Part shown: in pieces, positions 29,079 to 37,061 of the stretch
Position numbering within the stretch: position 1 is the first letter of the stretch
How the letters are laid out: each line of letters opens with the position of its first letter
Assembly: GCA_017640605.1 (NCBI GenBank)
Contig: JAEPQH010000001.1
Span: 310,001-374,000, forward strand
Reading direction: 5' to 3'
DNA: 64,000 nucleotides
Source of the DNA: Balneolaceae bacterium
GTDB taxonomy: Bacteria > Bacteroidota > Rhodothermia > Balneolales > Balneolaceae
Position numbers and translations under genes: made by a program
Notes under the pieces: generated by a model
The model's input: the letters and a program-made list of their open reading frames with translations, nothing else
Told to the model about the DNA's origin: nothing
Databases searched by the model: none

Positions 29079-29499
29079 GCATCCTATTTGGCATCATTTT
29101 CTTTATTTCTTCTGCAAAACTATTATTACGATGATGCTTCTCCTGATTGTAAATATACTTTCTGACACTCATTACGTCCTTATGTGAAACTGAAAAAATC
29201 CCATAACCTTCTTGCCATTCGAAATTTTCATCTAAGATGACATTTTTATTTATCCAGTGTGAAGATTCTCCTTTTATATGTTGTATTACTTCTGCAGGAT
29301 TTTGTGTAGTTCTCAAACGAAACAAGCAATGCACATGATCTTCAACACCGTTAATTATATCAAGTTGAATTCGATGTCTTTCAGCATTTTCTTTTATATG
29401 CCTAAAAACTTTGAACCGAAAATCTTTGGTTAAAATCCTTTTTCTATCCTTTGTACTCCAAATTGCGTGCAACCAGATTATTGATAAATTATTCGACAT
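29071..29499 (-). CDS. REP-associated tyrosine transposase (IS200-like)
   Basis: The 142-residue protein carries the HUH motif in EDHVHCLF (H55, H57) and the catalytic tyrosine in VRKYIYNQEKHH (Y115 by the family pattern), the signature of Y1_Tnp single-strand transposases. Because it sits among palindromic repeats that share its own 3' end, it fits the TnpREP (RAYT) group, thought to spread or maintain REP elements, rather than a mobile IS200. The frame is intact. It lies between a membrane protein gene and acs, in a region otherwise free of genes. Confidence 0.9.
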   Translation of the reverse strand: MSNNLSIIWLHAIWSTKDRKRILTKDFRFKVFRHIKENAERHRIQLDIINGVEDHVHCLFRLRTTQNPAEVIQHIKGESSHWINKNVILDENFEWQEGYGIFSVSHKDVMSVRKYIYNQEKHHRNNSFAEEIKKMMPNRMRD

Positions 29500-29618
29500 C
29501 CCCCTAACTCTTAACTGCTAACTTATATGATGATCAATCTATATAAAACATCATTTTTTTATTATATAAAACCGAGATACGCCTAAAATTGTAAATTAAT
29601 TTAGTTCTAATCAATTGT

Positions 29619-29698
29619 TAAATTTGCAGATTTTGAATCTTAAATAACTTTCAACCTCGATCATAAACAAGCATGGACTTTAGTCCTGTTTTCCTTTC
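29619..29698. repeat. REP-like element, copy 2 (one palindrome)
   Basis: This copy shares the linker (TTTGCAGATTTTGAATC, TTTCAACCTCGATCATAAAC) and the second hairpin, here shortened to GGACTTTAGTCC at 29675-29686. The first hairpin is missing, so the copy is partial or has decayed; the palindrome has kept symmetry even where bases differ from copies 1 and 3. Confidence 0.75.
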
Positions 29699-29747
29699 CA
29701 AAACCAATAATGTGTAATTTGGATCATGATCTATTCCAATACCACCA

Positions 29748-29851
29748 AGAGCTGAAGCTCTCTCTTGCTAATTATCTTGCTTGGTTTGCAAACCTTGATT
29801 CCCTAAATATTTTCAACCTAGATCATAAACAAGCAGGGACTTTAGTCCCTG
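29748..29851. repeat. REP-like element, copy 3 (two palindromes)
   Basis: This copy has AGAGCTGAAGCTCT at 29748-29761 and CAGGGACTTTAGTCCCTG at 29834-29851, in the same order and at nearly the same distance as copy 1, with the shared linker TTTGCAAACCTTGAT and TTTCAACCTAGATCATAAAC. It is the best preserved copy: the second palindrome extends to 8 base pairs per arm. Confidence 0.85.
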
Positions 29852-29889
29852 AAATCAAACCAACAATTAAATTTAACTCACAACCAGAT

Positions 29890-31788
29890 CTAAATCGGTT
29901 TGCCTGTTTTTATTGCTTCCACTACACTAGGATCAAGTAATGTTGAAGTATCTCCTACATTTTCGAGATCATTGGCGGCAACTTTTCTGAGAATACGTCG
30001 CATAATTTTACCCGATCGTGTTTTAGGTAATCCCGGTACGATCTGGATTTTATCGGGCTTAGCGATGGGGCCAATTATTTTGACAACTAAATCCAATAAT
30101 TCTTTCTTAAAGGCAGCTGTATCTGCTACTTCTTCATCACAAATCATGAAAGCATATACTCCTTGACCTTTAATATCATGCGGATATCCAACAACTGCGG
30201 TTTCAACTACTTTCGGGTGCTCATCAAGTGCATTTTCAATTTCTGCTGTACCCAATCGGTGACCGGAAACATTCAACACATCATCTACTCGTCCGGTAAT
30301 TCGATAATATCCATCTTCGTCGCGACGACAGCCATCACCTGTAAAATAATAACCTTTGTAGGTTGATAAATAAGTTTGCTTATATCGTTCATGATCGCCA
30401 TAAACAGTTCGCGCTATTGATGGCCAAGGATGTTTGATGCATAAATTTCCTTCTACGGCATTGCCCTCAATTTCATTACCATTTTCATCCATCAAAACAG
30501 GGAAAATACCGGGCAAAGGTAAGGTCGCAAATCCAGGTTTGGTAGGCGTAATACCGGCTAATGGGGAGATCATAATTCCACCTGTTTCTGTTTGCCACCA
30601 AGTATCAACAATCGAACATCTACCTCCGCCAATATGTGTGTGATACCAGTGCCACGCTTCTTCATTAATGGGTTCTCCTACTGTTCCCAGCACTTTCAAT
30701 GAGCTTAAATCATATTTTTTCACAAAATCCATATCATAACTCATCAAAGCCCGAATGGCAGTTGGGGCGGTATAAAAGTGTGTTACTTTATACTTTTCAA
30801 CAACTTCCCAAAATCTTCCTGCATCTGGATAGGTTGGGGTACCCTCAAAAATAATTCCGGTCGTTCCGGTAAATAGTGGTCCATAAATAATATAGCTGTG
30901 CCCTGTAATCCAACCTGCATCTGCTGTACACCAATATACATCATCGGCACCTACCTGAAATACATTCCGGAACGAATAACTGGTATATACCATGTATCCC
31001 CCACAAGTATGAACTACACCCTTCGGCTTGCCTGTCGACCCGGATGTGTAGAGAATAAATAGTGGATCTTCCGAATCCATTTCTACAGCTTCATGCTGTT
31101 TGGATGCATTTCGAATCAAATTGTGCCACCATCTGTCGCGACCTTCTACCCAGTTGATATCACGATTTGTGCGCTGGCAAACAATTACATGCTCTACGGA
31201 AGGACATGATTCAAGTGCTTCATCCGAGATATCTTTCAATGGTACATGTTTATCACCACGACGAAGTCCGTCGTTTGTAATCAGCATTTTAGCTTCGCAA
31301 TCATTGATTCTCTCTGAAAGTGATTGGGCTGAAAATCCTGCAAAAACTATACTATGTACTGCACCAATACGAGCGCACGCCAAGGCAGAAATCACCAACT
31401 CTGGAGTCATTGCCATATATATACAAACTCGATCACCTTTTCTAATTCCTTTTTCCTCCAACACATTCGCAAATCGACACACATCTTCGTGTAGCTGTTT
31501 GTAGGTAATAGTTCTTCGAAAAGAATCAGGGTGATTGGGTTCAAAAATAAAGGCAGTTTTATTACCAATGGTATTCAAATGACGATCTAAGGCATTTTCG
31601 GTAATGTTTAGTTTTCCGCCTTCAAACCATTTGATATCTGCAGTTTCGAAGCCTCCGGTTTGTACTTTATCCCATCGTTTTCGCCAGTAGAATGTGCCGG
31701 CTTCATGATCCCAGAATTCTAGCCGTTCTTTCTCGCTTTCTTCAAAAGTTTCATGATATTCATTGAACGATTTAATATTCAGCCACAT
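29890..31788 (-). CDS. acs: Acetyl-CoA synthetase
   Basis: The 632-residue AMP-forming ligase has the P-loop YTSGSTGKPKGVVHTCGG, the motif WWQTETGG, TGDGCRRDEDGYY and the C-terminal acetylation site SGKIMRR. It activates acetate to acetyl-CoA in the cytoplasm. Acs_N and the overall length match true acetyl-CoA synthetase rather than propionyl-CoA synthetase. It is a single gene; 120 bases separate it from the divergent helicase gene. Confidence 0.95.
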   Translation of the reverse strand: MWLNIKSFNEYHETFEESEKERLEFWDHEAGTFYWRKRWDKVQTGGFETADIKWFEGGKLNITENALDRHLNTIGNKTAFIFEPNHPDSFRRTITYKQLHEDVCRFANVLEEKGIRKGDRVCIYMAMTPELVISALACARIGAVHSIVFAGFSAQSLSERINDCEAKMLITNDGLRRGDKHVPLKDISDEALESCPSVEHVIVCQRTNRDINWVEGRDRWWHNLIRNASKQHEAVEMDSEDPLFILYTSGSTGKPKGVVHTCGGYMVYTSYSFRNVFQVGADDVYWCTADAGWITGHSYIIYGPLFTGTTGIIFEGTPTYPDAGRFWEVVEKYKVTHFYTAPTAIRALMSYDMDFVKKYDLSSLKVLGTVGEPINEEAWHWYHTHIGGGRCSIVDTWWQTETGGIMISPLAGITPTKPGFATLPLPGIFPVLMDENGNEIEGNAVEGNLCIKHPWPSIARTVYGDHERYKQTYLSTYKGYYFTGDGCRRDEDGYYRITGRVDDVLNVSGHRLGTAEIENALDEHPKVVETAVVGYPHDIKGQGVYAFMICDEEVADTAAFKKELLDLVVKIIGPIAKPDKIQIVPGLPKTRSGKIMRRILRKVAANDLENVGDTSTLLDPSVVEAIKTGKPI

Positions 31789-31908
31789 TGTTCTACTCGC
31801 TTTAAGGATTATAATTCGGCTCGATATTGACCTTTTTTATTCGAAGTTGCAAGCATAATAATGTGCATAATGTTCAGAAAAGCGTTTTTTTTACATTCTT
31901 GATTCAAA

Positions 31909-34377
31909 ATGAACCAAACACCCGGATATCAACAAATTACTGACTGGTTTGGCCGAAAAAACTGGGAAGTTTTTCCATTTCAAAAAGATGCATGGGATGC
32001 CTTCTTAAATGGACAGAATGGCCTGCTAAATGCTCCAACAGGATCTGGTAAGACGTATGCATTATGGCTTCCAATGCTTATAAAATGGATCAATACTCAT
32101 CCTAAAGAATATCAGAAATTAGAGAATAATGGACTACAATTACTTTGGATAACTCCACTTCGTGCCTTAGCTAAAGACATTCAAAACGCACTGCAAACTT
32201 CTGTTGATGACCTCAGTATTCCCTGGGAAATTGGTCGACGCACCGGTGATGTTTCCACTTCTGTAAAACAAAAACAAAACAGAAAAATGCCGGAAGTTCT
32301 TATCACAACGCCGGAAAGTGTCCATGTGTTAATGGCTCAAAAAAACTATGCACGACATTTCAAAAATCTACAGTGTGTTGTTGTTGATGAATGGCACGAA
32401 CTTCTGGGATCGAAACGTGGTATTCAAACTGAACTCGCACTATCCAGGCTAAAATCGGTACAGAAAAGATTACAGATTTGGGGAATATCAGCCACCATAG
32501 GCAATTTGGAAGAGGCGTTGGAAGTATTACTGGGAGAAGATCATTCAAGTGAGAATTCAACGATTATCCGAGCTGATATCAAAAAAGAGATGAAAATTTC
32601 TACGGTAATTCCTGATGAAGTGGAAACTTTTCCTTGGTCGGGACATCTGGGACTCAATTTACTCCATAAAATCACTCCTATTATAGATGAGCATACTTCT
32701 ACACTGGTATTTACTAACACGCGTGGACAGGCAGAGGCTTGGTTTCAGAATATATTGTCAGCCCGGCCAGATTATGCAGGTCAGATTGCGCTACATCATG
32801 GATCGTTGGACAGAGAAGTACGCAATTGGGTAGAACAGGCGCTTCATGAAGGAATTTTGAAAGCTGTTGTTTGCACTTCAAGTTTAGATCTTGGTGTCGA
32901 TTTTCGTCCAGTTGATACAGTAATTCAAATTGGGAGCCCAAAAGGAGTTGCCAGATTTATGCAACGTGCAGGAAGAAGCGGGCATCGCCCCGGTGCTACG
33001 AGTTCAATTTACTTCGTACCTACCCATGCGCTTGAACTGGTTGAGGCTGCAGCATTAAAAAGTGCCGTTGATGAATCTGAATTGGAAAGTCGGGATCCCA
33101 TTCTAAAACCCATCGATGTGTTGGTTCAATATCTTGTAACACTTGCTGTTTCTGATGGATTTAAGCCTGATGAAATATTTAATGAAGTACGAAAGACATT
33201 TGCTTATCAAACACTAACAGTTCATGAATGGGATTGGATACTCACGTTCATAACAACGGGTGGTACATCATTGGGAAAGTATCCCGAATACTCGAAAGTT
33301 ATTATTGATGAGGACGGAATTTATAGAGTAACTGACCGAAAAATAGCTCGAAGGCATCGTATGAGTATCGGTACCATCACATCCGACTCAATGATGAGGG
33401 TGAAATATTTATCGGGCGGTAATCTTGGGTCTATCGAAGAAACTTTTATTGCCAGCTTGACCATTGGCGACAAATTTTGGTTTGCTGGCCGAAATCTTGA
33501 ATTGATTCAGCTCAAAGAAATGACGGCTTATGTTCGACGGGCGAAAGGGACGAAATCTAAAGTTCCGAGCTGGCAAGGTGGACGAATGTCATTGTCATCA
33601 AATATGACCAAGTTACTGCGAAATACTATGCAGAAAGCCATTAGCGGGACTATTCAATCTGTGGAAATTGAAGCCATTAAACCCATCTTAGATGTACAAA
33701 AAAACTGGTCAATATTGCCTGGTGAAAATCAGTTTCTAATTGAAAAATCGTTTTCACGAGAAGGTTGCCATGTTTTTTTCTATCCATTTGAAGGGCGGTA
33801 CGTGCACGAGGGAATGTCGGCCTTAGTCGCACACCGAATATCGAAAATGATTCCAATCACCTTCTCGATCGCGATGAATGATTATGGATTTGAATTACTC
33901 TCCGATCAGGATATCCCAATCGAAAAAGCATTAGATAATAATTTATTTTCCCCGGATAATTTAATCGATGACATCACCGCTAGTTTAAACAACAGTGAAT
34001 TAGCAAAAAGAAAGTTTTGGGAAATTGGCCAAGTAGCCGGACTAGTTTTTCATGGGTTTCCGGGTGAGCAACGAAAAACTAAGCACCTCCGAATGTCAAC
34101 CAGTTTAATGTTTGATGTATTTACTGAATATGAACCAGATCATTTATTAGTACAACAAGCATTCGAAGAAGTGCTATTTTTCCAATTAGACGAATTAAGA
34201 TTGCGCAAAGTGTTACACAAAATACAAAACCAGGAAATTGTCTTAAACCATACTGAGAGGTTTACTCCCTATGCGTTTCCAATAATGGTTGATCGTTTGC
34301 GGGGGAAATTAAGTTCAGAAAAACTCATAGACCGAGTTCGAAAAATGCAGGCACAACTCGAAAAACACGTGAAGTGA
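31909..34377 (+). CDS. Lhr-like DEXH helicase, ligase-associated
   Basis: The 822-residue superfamily 2 helicase has motif I NAPTGSGKTYALWLP, motif II VVDEWHELLGSKRGIQ (DEWH), ISATIGN, and motif VI FMQRAGRSGHRPG, with a C-terminal DUF4326/Lhr-specific region. Length and the overlapping PdeM gene place it in the ligase-associated DNA damage response helicase family, which works with a phosphoesterase, an exonuclease and an ATP-dependent ligase. Its stop overlaps the next start by 4 bases. The exonuclease and ligase partners are 14 kb away in this window. Confidence 0.92.
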   Translation: MNQTPGYQQITDWFGRKNWEVFPFQKDAWDAFLNGQNGLLNAPTGSGKTYALWLPMLIKWINTHPKEYQKLENNGLQLLWITPLRALAKDIQNALQTSVDDLSIPWEIGRRTGDVSTSVKQKQNRKMPEVLITTPESVHVLMAQKNYARHFKNLQCVVVDEWHELLGSKRGIQTELALSRLKSVQKRLQIWGISATIGNLEEALEVLLGEDHSSENSTIIRADIKKEMKISTVIPDEVETFPWSGHLGLNLLHKITPIIDEHTSTLVFTNTRGQAEAWFQNILSARPDYAGQIALHHGSLDREVRNWVEQALHEGILKAVVCTSSLDLGVDFRPVDTVIQIGSPKGVARFMQRAGRSGHRPGATSSIYFVPTHALELVEAAALKSAVDESELESRDPILKPIDVLVQYLVTLAVSDGFKPDEIFNEVRKTFAYQTLTVHEWDWILTFITTGGTSLGKYPEYSKVIIDEDGIYRVTDRKIARRHRMSIGTITSDSMMRVKYLSGGNLGSIEETFIASLTIGDKFWFAGRNLELIQLKEMTAYVRRAKGTKSKVPSWQGGRMSLSSNMTKLLRNTMQKAISGTIQSVEIEAIKPILDVQKNWSILPGENQFLIEKSFSREGCHVFFYPFEGRYVHEGMSALVAHRISKMIPITFSIAMNDYGFELLSDQDIPIEKALDNNLFSPDNLIDDITASLNNSELAKRKFWEIGQVAGLVFHGFPGEQRKTKHLRMSTSLMFDVFTEYEPDHLLVQQAFEEVLFFQLDELRLRKVLHKIQNQEIVLNHTERFTPYAFPIMVDRLRGKLSSEKLIDRVRKMQAQLEKHVK

Positions 34378-35039
34378 CGATTAAAAAGGAATTCGAATAC
34401 ACAATTTCAGATCAAAGTTTTTTACTACTTGCCCAAAAGGCTCTTTTTTGGAAAAATGAGCAGATGCTTATGATTTCAGATGTGCATTTAGGTAAAGCCG
34501 GGCATTTTCGAAAGCATGGAATTGCGTTACCAAAATCGTCGAATGATGAGAATCTAAGCAGAATCGATCTTTTAATTGAAGAATATCAACCTAATAGTCT
34601 CTTGTTCTTGGGTGACCTCTTTCATAGTGAAAAAAATGATGAATGGGATGCTTTTAAACTGTGGCGGAAATCTCATCGTGATATCGAATTTATTTTGGTT
34701 TTAGGCAATCACGAAATATATCCGCAGTCACAATATGAACTGTTAGGTATTAAGTGTTATGAATCTTTTTTAAAATCAGGAATCAAACTTGTGCACGACA
34801 AAAGCGATTTATCAATTTCCGAAAATAAAAACTTTTGCATATCAGGACACATTCATCCTGCGATACAAATGAAAGGCAAAGGACGACAAAAACTTCGGCT
34901 ACCATGTTTTCATATTCACTCACAATCATTGCTTATGCCTGCTTTTGGAAACCTTACCGGTTCATTTACAATTAAACCAAGGTCAGATGATCAGGTATTC
35001 GCTATCATTGATGATCAAATAATCGAAATTAATACATGA
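34374..35039 (+). CDS. pdeM: Ligase-associated DNA damage response endonuclease PdeM
   Basis: The 221-residue calcineurin-like phosphoesterase shows the metal-site motifs MISDVHLGKAGHFRK, LFLGDLFHSE, VLGNHEIY and ISGHIHPAI. Known members are Mn2+-dependent DNA endonucleases or phosphoesterases encoded with an Lhr-like helicase. It starts with GTG in the overlap GTGA with the helicase stop, a sign of coupled translation, and overlaps the following gene by 4 bases. Confidence 0.9.
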   Translation: MTIKKEFEYTISDQSFLLLAQKALFWKNEQMLMISDVHLGKAGHFRKHGIALPKSSNDENLSRIDLLIEEYQPNSLLFLGDLFHSEKNDEWDAFKLWRKSHRDIEFILVLGNHEIYPQSQYELLGIKCYESFLKSGIKLVHDKSDLSISENKNFCISGHIHPAIQMKGKGRQKLRLPCFHIHSQSLLMPAFGNLTGSFTIKPRSDDQVFAIIDDQIIEINT

Positions 35040-35653
35040 ATACTCAGATTTGTTACACCCGAAAAAAAATTTTTTTAAGTGCGATAATTCTATTCACTGT
35101 GCTTCTCTGGTCAAATTTGTTACACGCACAAATGAATGATTTTGACCCCGAATTTTACTTCGAAAACTCAATTCAGATCCAAAAAACCGGTATGATTGTG
35201 CTCGGTAGCTGGGCCGGTTTAAATTTATTAACAGGCGCGGGAGGTAATTTTTATTTCAAAAATGAAACGAAGTATTTTTTCCAAATGAACGCAGCTTGGA
35301 ATGTTATTAATCTTGGAATTGCTGCTATCGGATTTTCTGGCATTCCGGAAATGTCGAGCGCACTCACTAATGCAGAAATGCTTTCTGAGATGCGAAACTT
35401 TGATCGTATTCTACTAATCAATGCGGGTTTAGACGTGTTGTATATTGGGGTAGGATCGTATTTATTACGGCGAGGATTAAAAAACAATAATCATAGATTC
35501 ATCGGTTATGGGAGATCTGTAATTTTGCAAGGAGGCTTTTTATTTATTTTTGATCTGGCACTTTATCTGCGACACTCTCCCAACACAAAAGGCTTATTTC
35601 AGATTACAGAAAATATTACGTTTACAGGAAACGGGTTATCGATTGCTTTTTAA
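35036..35653 (+). CDS. Hypothetical exported membrane protein
   Basis: The 205-residue protein has a signal peptide (IILFTVLLWSNLLHAQ) and then four hydrophobic segments (TGMIVLGSWAGLNLLTG, WNVINLGIAAIGF, ILLINAGLDVLYIGVGSYLL, VILQGGFLFIFDLALYL). It resembles small Bacteroidota membrane proteins of unknown role (a DUF6992-like layout), but I cannot assign it firmly. It overlaps pdeM by 4 bases, so it is carried with the helicase/PdeM message, and ends next to the convergent sigma-factor stop. Confidence 0.7.
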   Translation: MNTQICYTRKKIFLSAIILFTVLLWSNLLHAQMNDFDPEFYFENSIQIQKTGMIVLGSWAGLNLLTGAGGNFYFKNETKYFFQMNAAWNVINLGIAAIGFSGIPEMSSALTNAEMLSEMRNFDRILLINAGLDVLYIGVGSYLLRRGLKNNNHRFIGYGRSVILQGGFLFIFDLALYLRHSPNTKGLFQITENITFTGNGLSIAF

Positions 35654-36217
35654 CTACTCGTTAGACTTCCGTTTGTAGCAATGGTGAAGTCGCCCAAGTA
35701 TTCTGGATTTTCTAGTTCTTACGTTCGCCCCAGACAATCCGAATTCTTCTTTTGCTTCGTCGGTGGTAGCATCCGGTTTATCGATGAAATATTCGATAAA
35801 TGAGCGCGACTTTTCCTGCAATTCTTCAAGACATTCTTTTAGGATACGCTGCCGCTCTTTATCCAATAAGTTTTGGAATTGCTCTTCCGGCTCATAAAGA
35901 TTATTTAAAGCTTCTTCTTCGTAATTAAATTTATGTTCGCGTTTAGAATATCTCAGATACTCATGTCTGCAAGATTTGATGAAGTAGCTAAAAATATATT
36001 TACTCTCTTTGATTTTGTCTTTTCGTATTTGTTCAAAAACGTCCAAAAAGGCTTGTTGAACACATTCTTTGGCTGCATTCCGTTTAGCATTCATTACAAC
36101 ACAAAGGTAATCCTCTAGCCTTGGAATTATCTCATTTATCAAATTCCTAGCCTTTTTCTCATCCCCTTGCTGAAGAGCTTCTACTAAATCTGAATAATCA
36201 ACCTTGGATTTCGTCAA
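35654..36217 (-). CDS. ECF-like sigma-70 family sigma factor
   Basis: The 187-residue protein has a sigma region 2 (ARNLINEIIPRLEDYL...AKECVQQAFLDVFEQIRKDKI...YIFSYFIKSCRHEYLRYSKR) and a region 4 helix-turn-helix (IEYFIDKPDATTDEAKEEFGLSGANVRTRKSRILGRLHHCY), with no regions 1 or 3, as in ECF sigma factors. No ATG lies upstream before a stop at 36227-36229, so TTG at 36217 is taken. It diverges from two tandem small exported-protein genes and a CHAT protease; a candidate anti-sigma gene lies 4 kb away. A role in controlling this island is inferred from context. Confidence 0.88.
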   Translation of the reverse strand: MTKSKVDYSDLVEALQQGDEKKARNLINEIIPRLEDYLCVVMNAKRNAAKECVQQAFLDVFEQIRKDKIKESKYIFSYFIKSCRHEYLRYSKREHKFNYEEEALNNLYEPEEQFQNLLDKERQRILKECLEELQEKSRSFIEYFIDKPDATTDEAKEEFGLSGANVRTRKSRILGRLHHCYKRKSNE

Positions 36218-36566
36218 AAGAATTAATCAATAATTTATGTTTAGTACTGCCCGAATCTAACGATAAATCAGATAGACATTCCTTCAAATTTATGTTTCTA
36301 ACAGTCGCGCAGGATAGCCTTTTCTGAGCTATTATCGGCAAATATGAGAGGAAAATTAGTAAATTTTAATATTCATTTTGAGCAAAACATAAAAATAGTT
36401 TAGGTTAATCGTGTAACAAAAATTAGATAATGATCTCTTATTCTTGACAAAAATTATGTTATAAAATTAGCAGTAAACAAATAATAATTTTGTAACAAAT
36501 CAGACAATAAGAACTCTATATCTGGACCTAAAAAATAAATTATAATCCACCAAACTTTACTACACC
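36218..36566. promoter_or_regulatory. Divergent AT-rich control region of the sigma/CHAT island
   Basis: These 349 bases contain no credible gene. Two candidate ECF promoters point to the peptide genes: TGTAACA at 36413-36419 followed after 15 bases by CTCTTATTC, and TGTAACA at 36491-36497 followed after 16 bases by CTCTATATC. A sequence TTGACA at 36444 has no well-spaced partner. The leader before the first start is about 40 bases of AT-rich sequence. Confidence 0.4.
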
Positions 36567-36767
36567 ATGAAAAACGTAAAATCTCTATTCGCCCTACTTA
36601 CTCTACTTGCTGTTTCTTTCGCCTGCGCTCCTGTAGCCGAAACCCCAATCACTGAAGCTCCGGCTCCTGCCTCCGAAGTAACTACCGATGAAGCTGCCTT
36701 CCCTTGGATGGACGAGGCTGATAACTGCTGCGGTGGAAAACCCATCCTTACTAAGCCAAAAATCTAA
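36567..36767 (+). CDS. Small exported protein A with CCGGKP tail
   Basis: The 66-residue protein has a signal peptide (KNVKSLFALLTLLAVSFAC) with a possible lipobox ending at C20; the phenylalanine at -2 is unusual, so it could be a lipoprotein or a freely secreted peptide. A Pro/Ala/Glu/Thr linker follows (about residues 21-42), then the compact C-terminal stretch AFPWMDEADNCCGG and KPILTKPKI with two adjacent cysteines. I do not recognise a family. It is the first of two copies, lies 295 bases before the CHAT gene start on the same strand, and may be a partner or substrate of that protease. Confidence 0.75.
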   Translation: MKNVKSLFALLTLLAVSFACAPVAETPITEAPAPASEVTTDEAAFPWMDEADNCCGGKPILTKPKI

Positions 36768-36816
36768 CTCATTCTCCCTCAATCAACACTTTATAACAAC
36801 CAAATTATACCACACC

Positions 36817-37017
36817 ATGAAAAACGTAAAATCTCTATTCGCCCTACTTACTCTACTTGCTGTTTCTTTCGCTTGCGCTCCTGTAGCCGAAACCCCAATC
36901 ACCGAAGCTCCGGCTCCTGCCACCGAAGTATCTACCGATGAAGCTGCCTTCCCTTGGATGGACGAGGCTGATAACTGCTGCGGCGGAAAACCCATCCTTA
37001 CTAAGCCAAAAATCTAA
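36817..37017 (+). CDS. Small exported protein B with CCGGKP tail
   Basis: This 66-residue copy differs from the first only at residues 36 (Ser to Thr) and 39 (Thr to Ser), both in the linker; the signal peptide and the last 26 residues are identical. The start ATG at 36817 is chosen because it matches the first copy and is preceded by the same CACACC leader; a longer frame from 36688 only reads the tail of copy A in another frame. It ends 44 bases before the CHAT gene start, so both probably share a transcript. Confidence 0.78.
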   Translation: MKNVKSLFALLTLLAVSFACAPVAETPITEAPAPATEVSTDEAAFPWMDEADNCCGGKPILTKPKI

Positions 37018-37061
37018 TTACTAACTTATTGCTTTTGTAATGATGGTCGATATATTTGAGT

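Larger units (their letters stand above)
29500..29889. other. Gene-free stretch with two REP-like copies
   Basis: No convincing reading frame is found in these 390 bases. The first 120 are AT-rich and may carry the transposase promoter. The rest is filled by REP copies 2 (29619-29698) and 3 (29748-29851), ending 38 bases before the acs stop. Confidence 0.7.
36549..37017 (+). repeat. Tandem duplication of the small exported-protein gene
   Basis: Two units with a 250-base period are visible, 36549-36767 and 36799-37017. They share the short leader (ACCAAA..., ending CACCATGAAAAACG) and the whole reading frame; the roughly 31 bases between them are unrelated. The coding parts differ at five positions in 201 bases, so the duplication is recent or kept alike by gene conversion. 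Confidence 0.9.

Noticed and set aside
28978-29851. The repeats as a CRISPR array
   Set aside because: Copies are few, unequal, interrupted by a transposase gene, and built from palindromes rather than direct repeats with uniform spacers.
36444-36465. TTGACA and TATAAA as a sigma-70 promoter
   Set aside because: The two boxes are only 10 bases apart, too close for a normal promoter.
36688-36816. N-terminal extension of the second small exported protein
   Set aside because: It reads the tail of copy A in another frame; copy A shows the true start by comparison.
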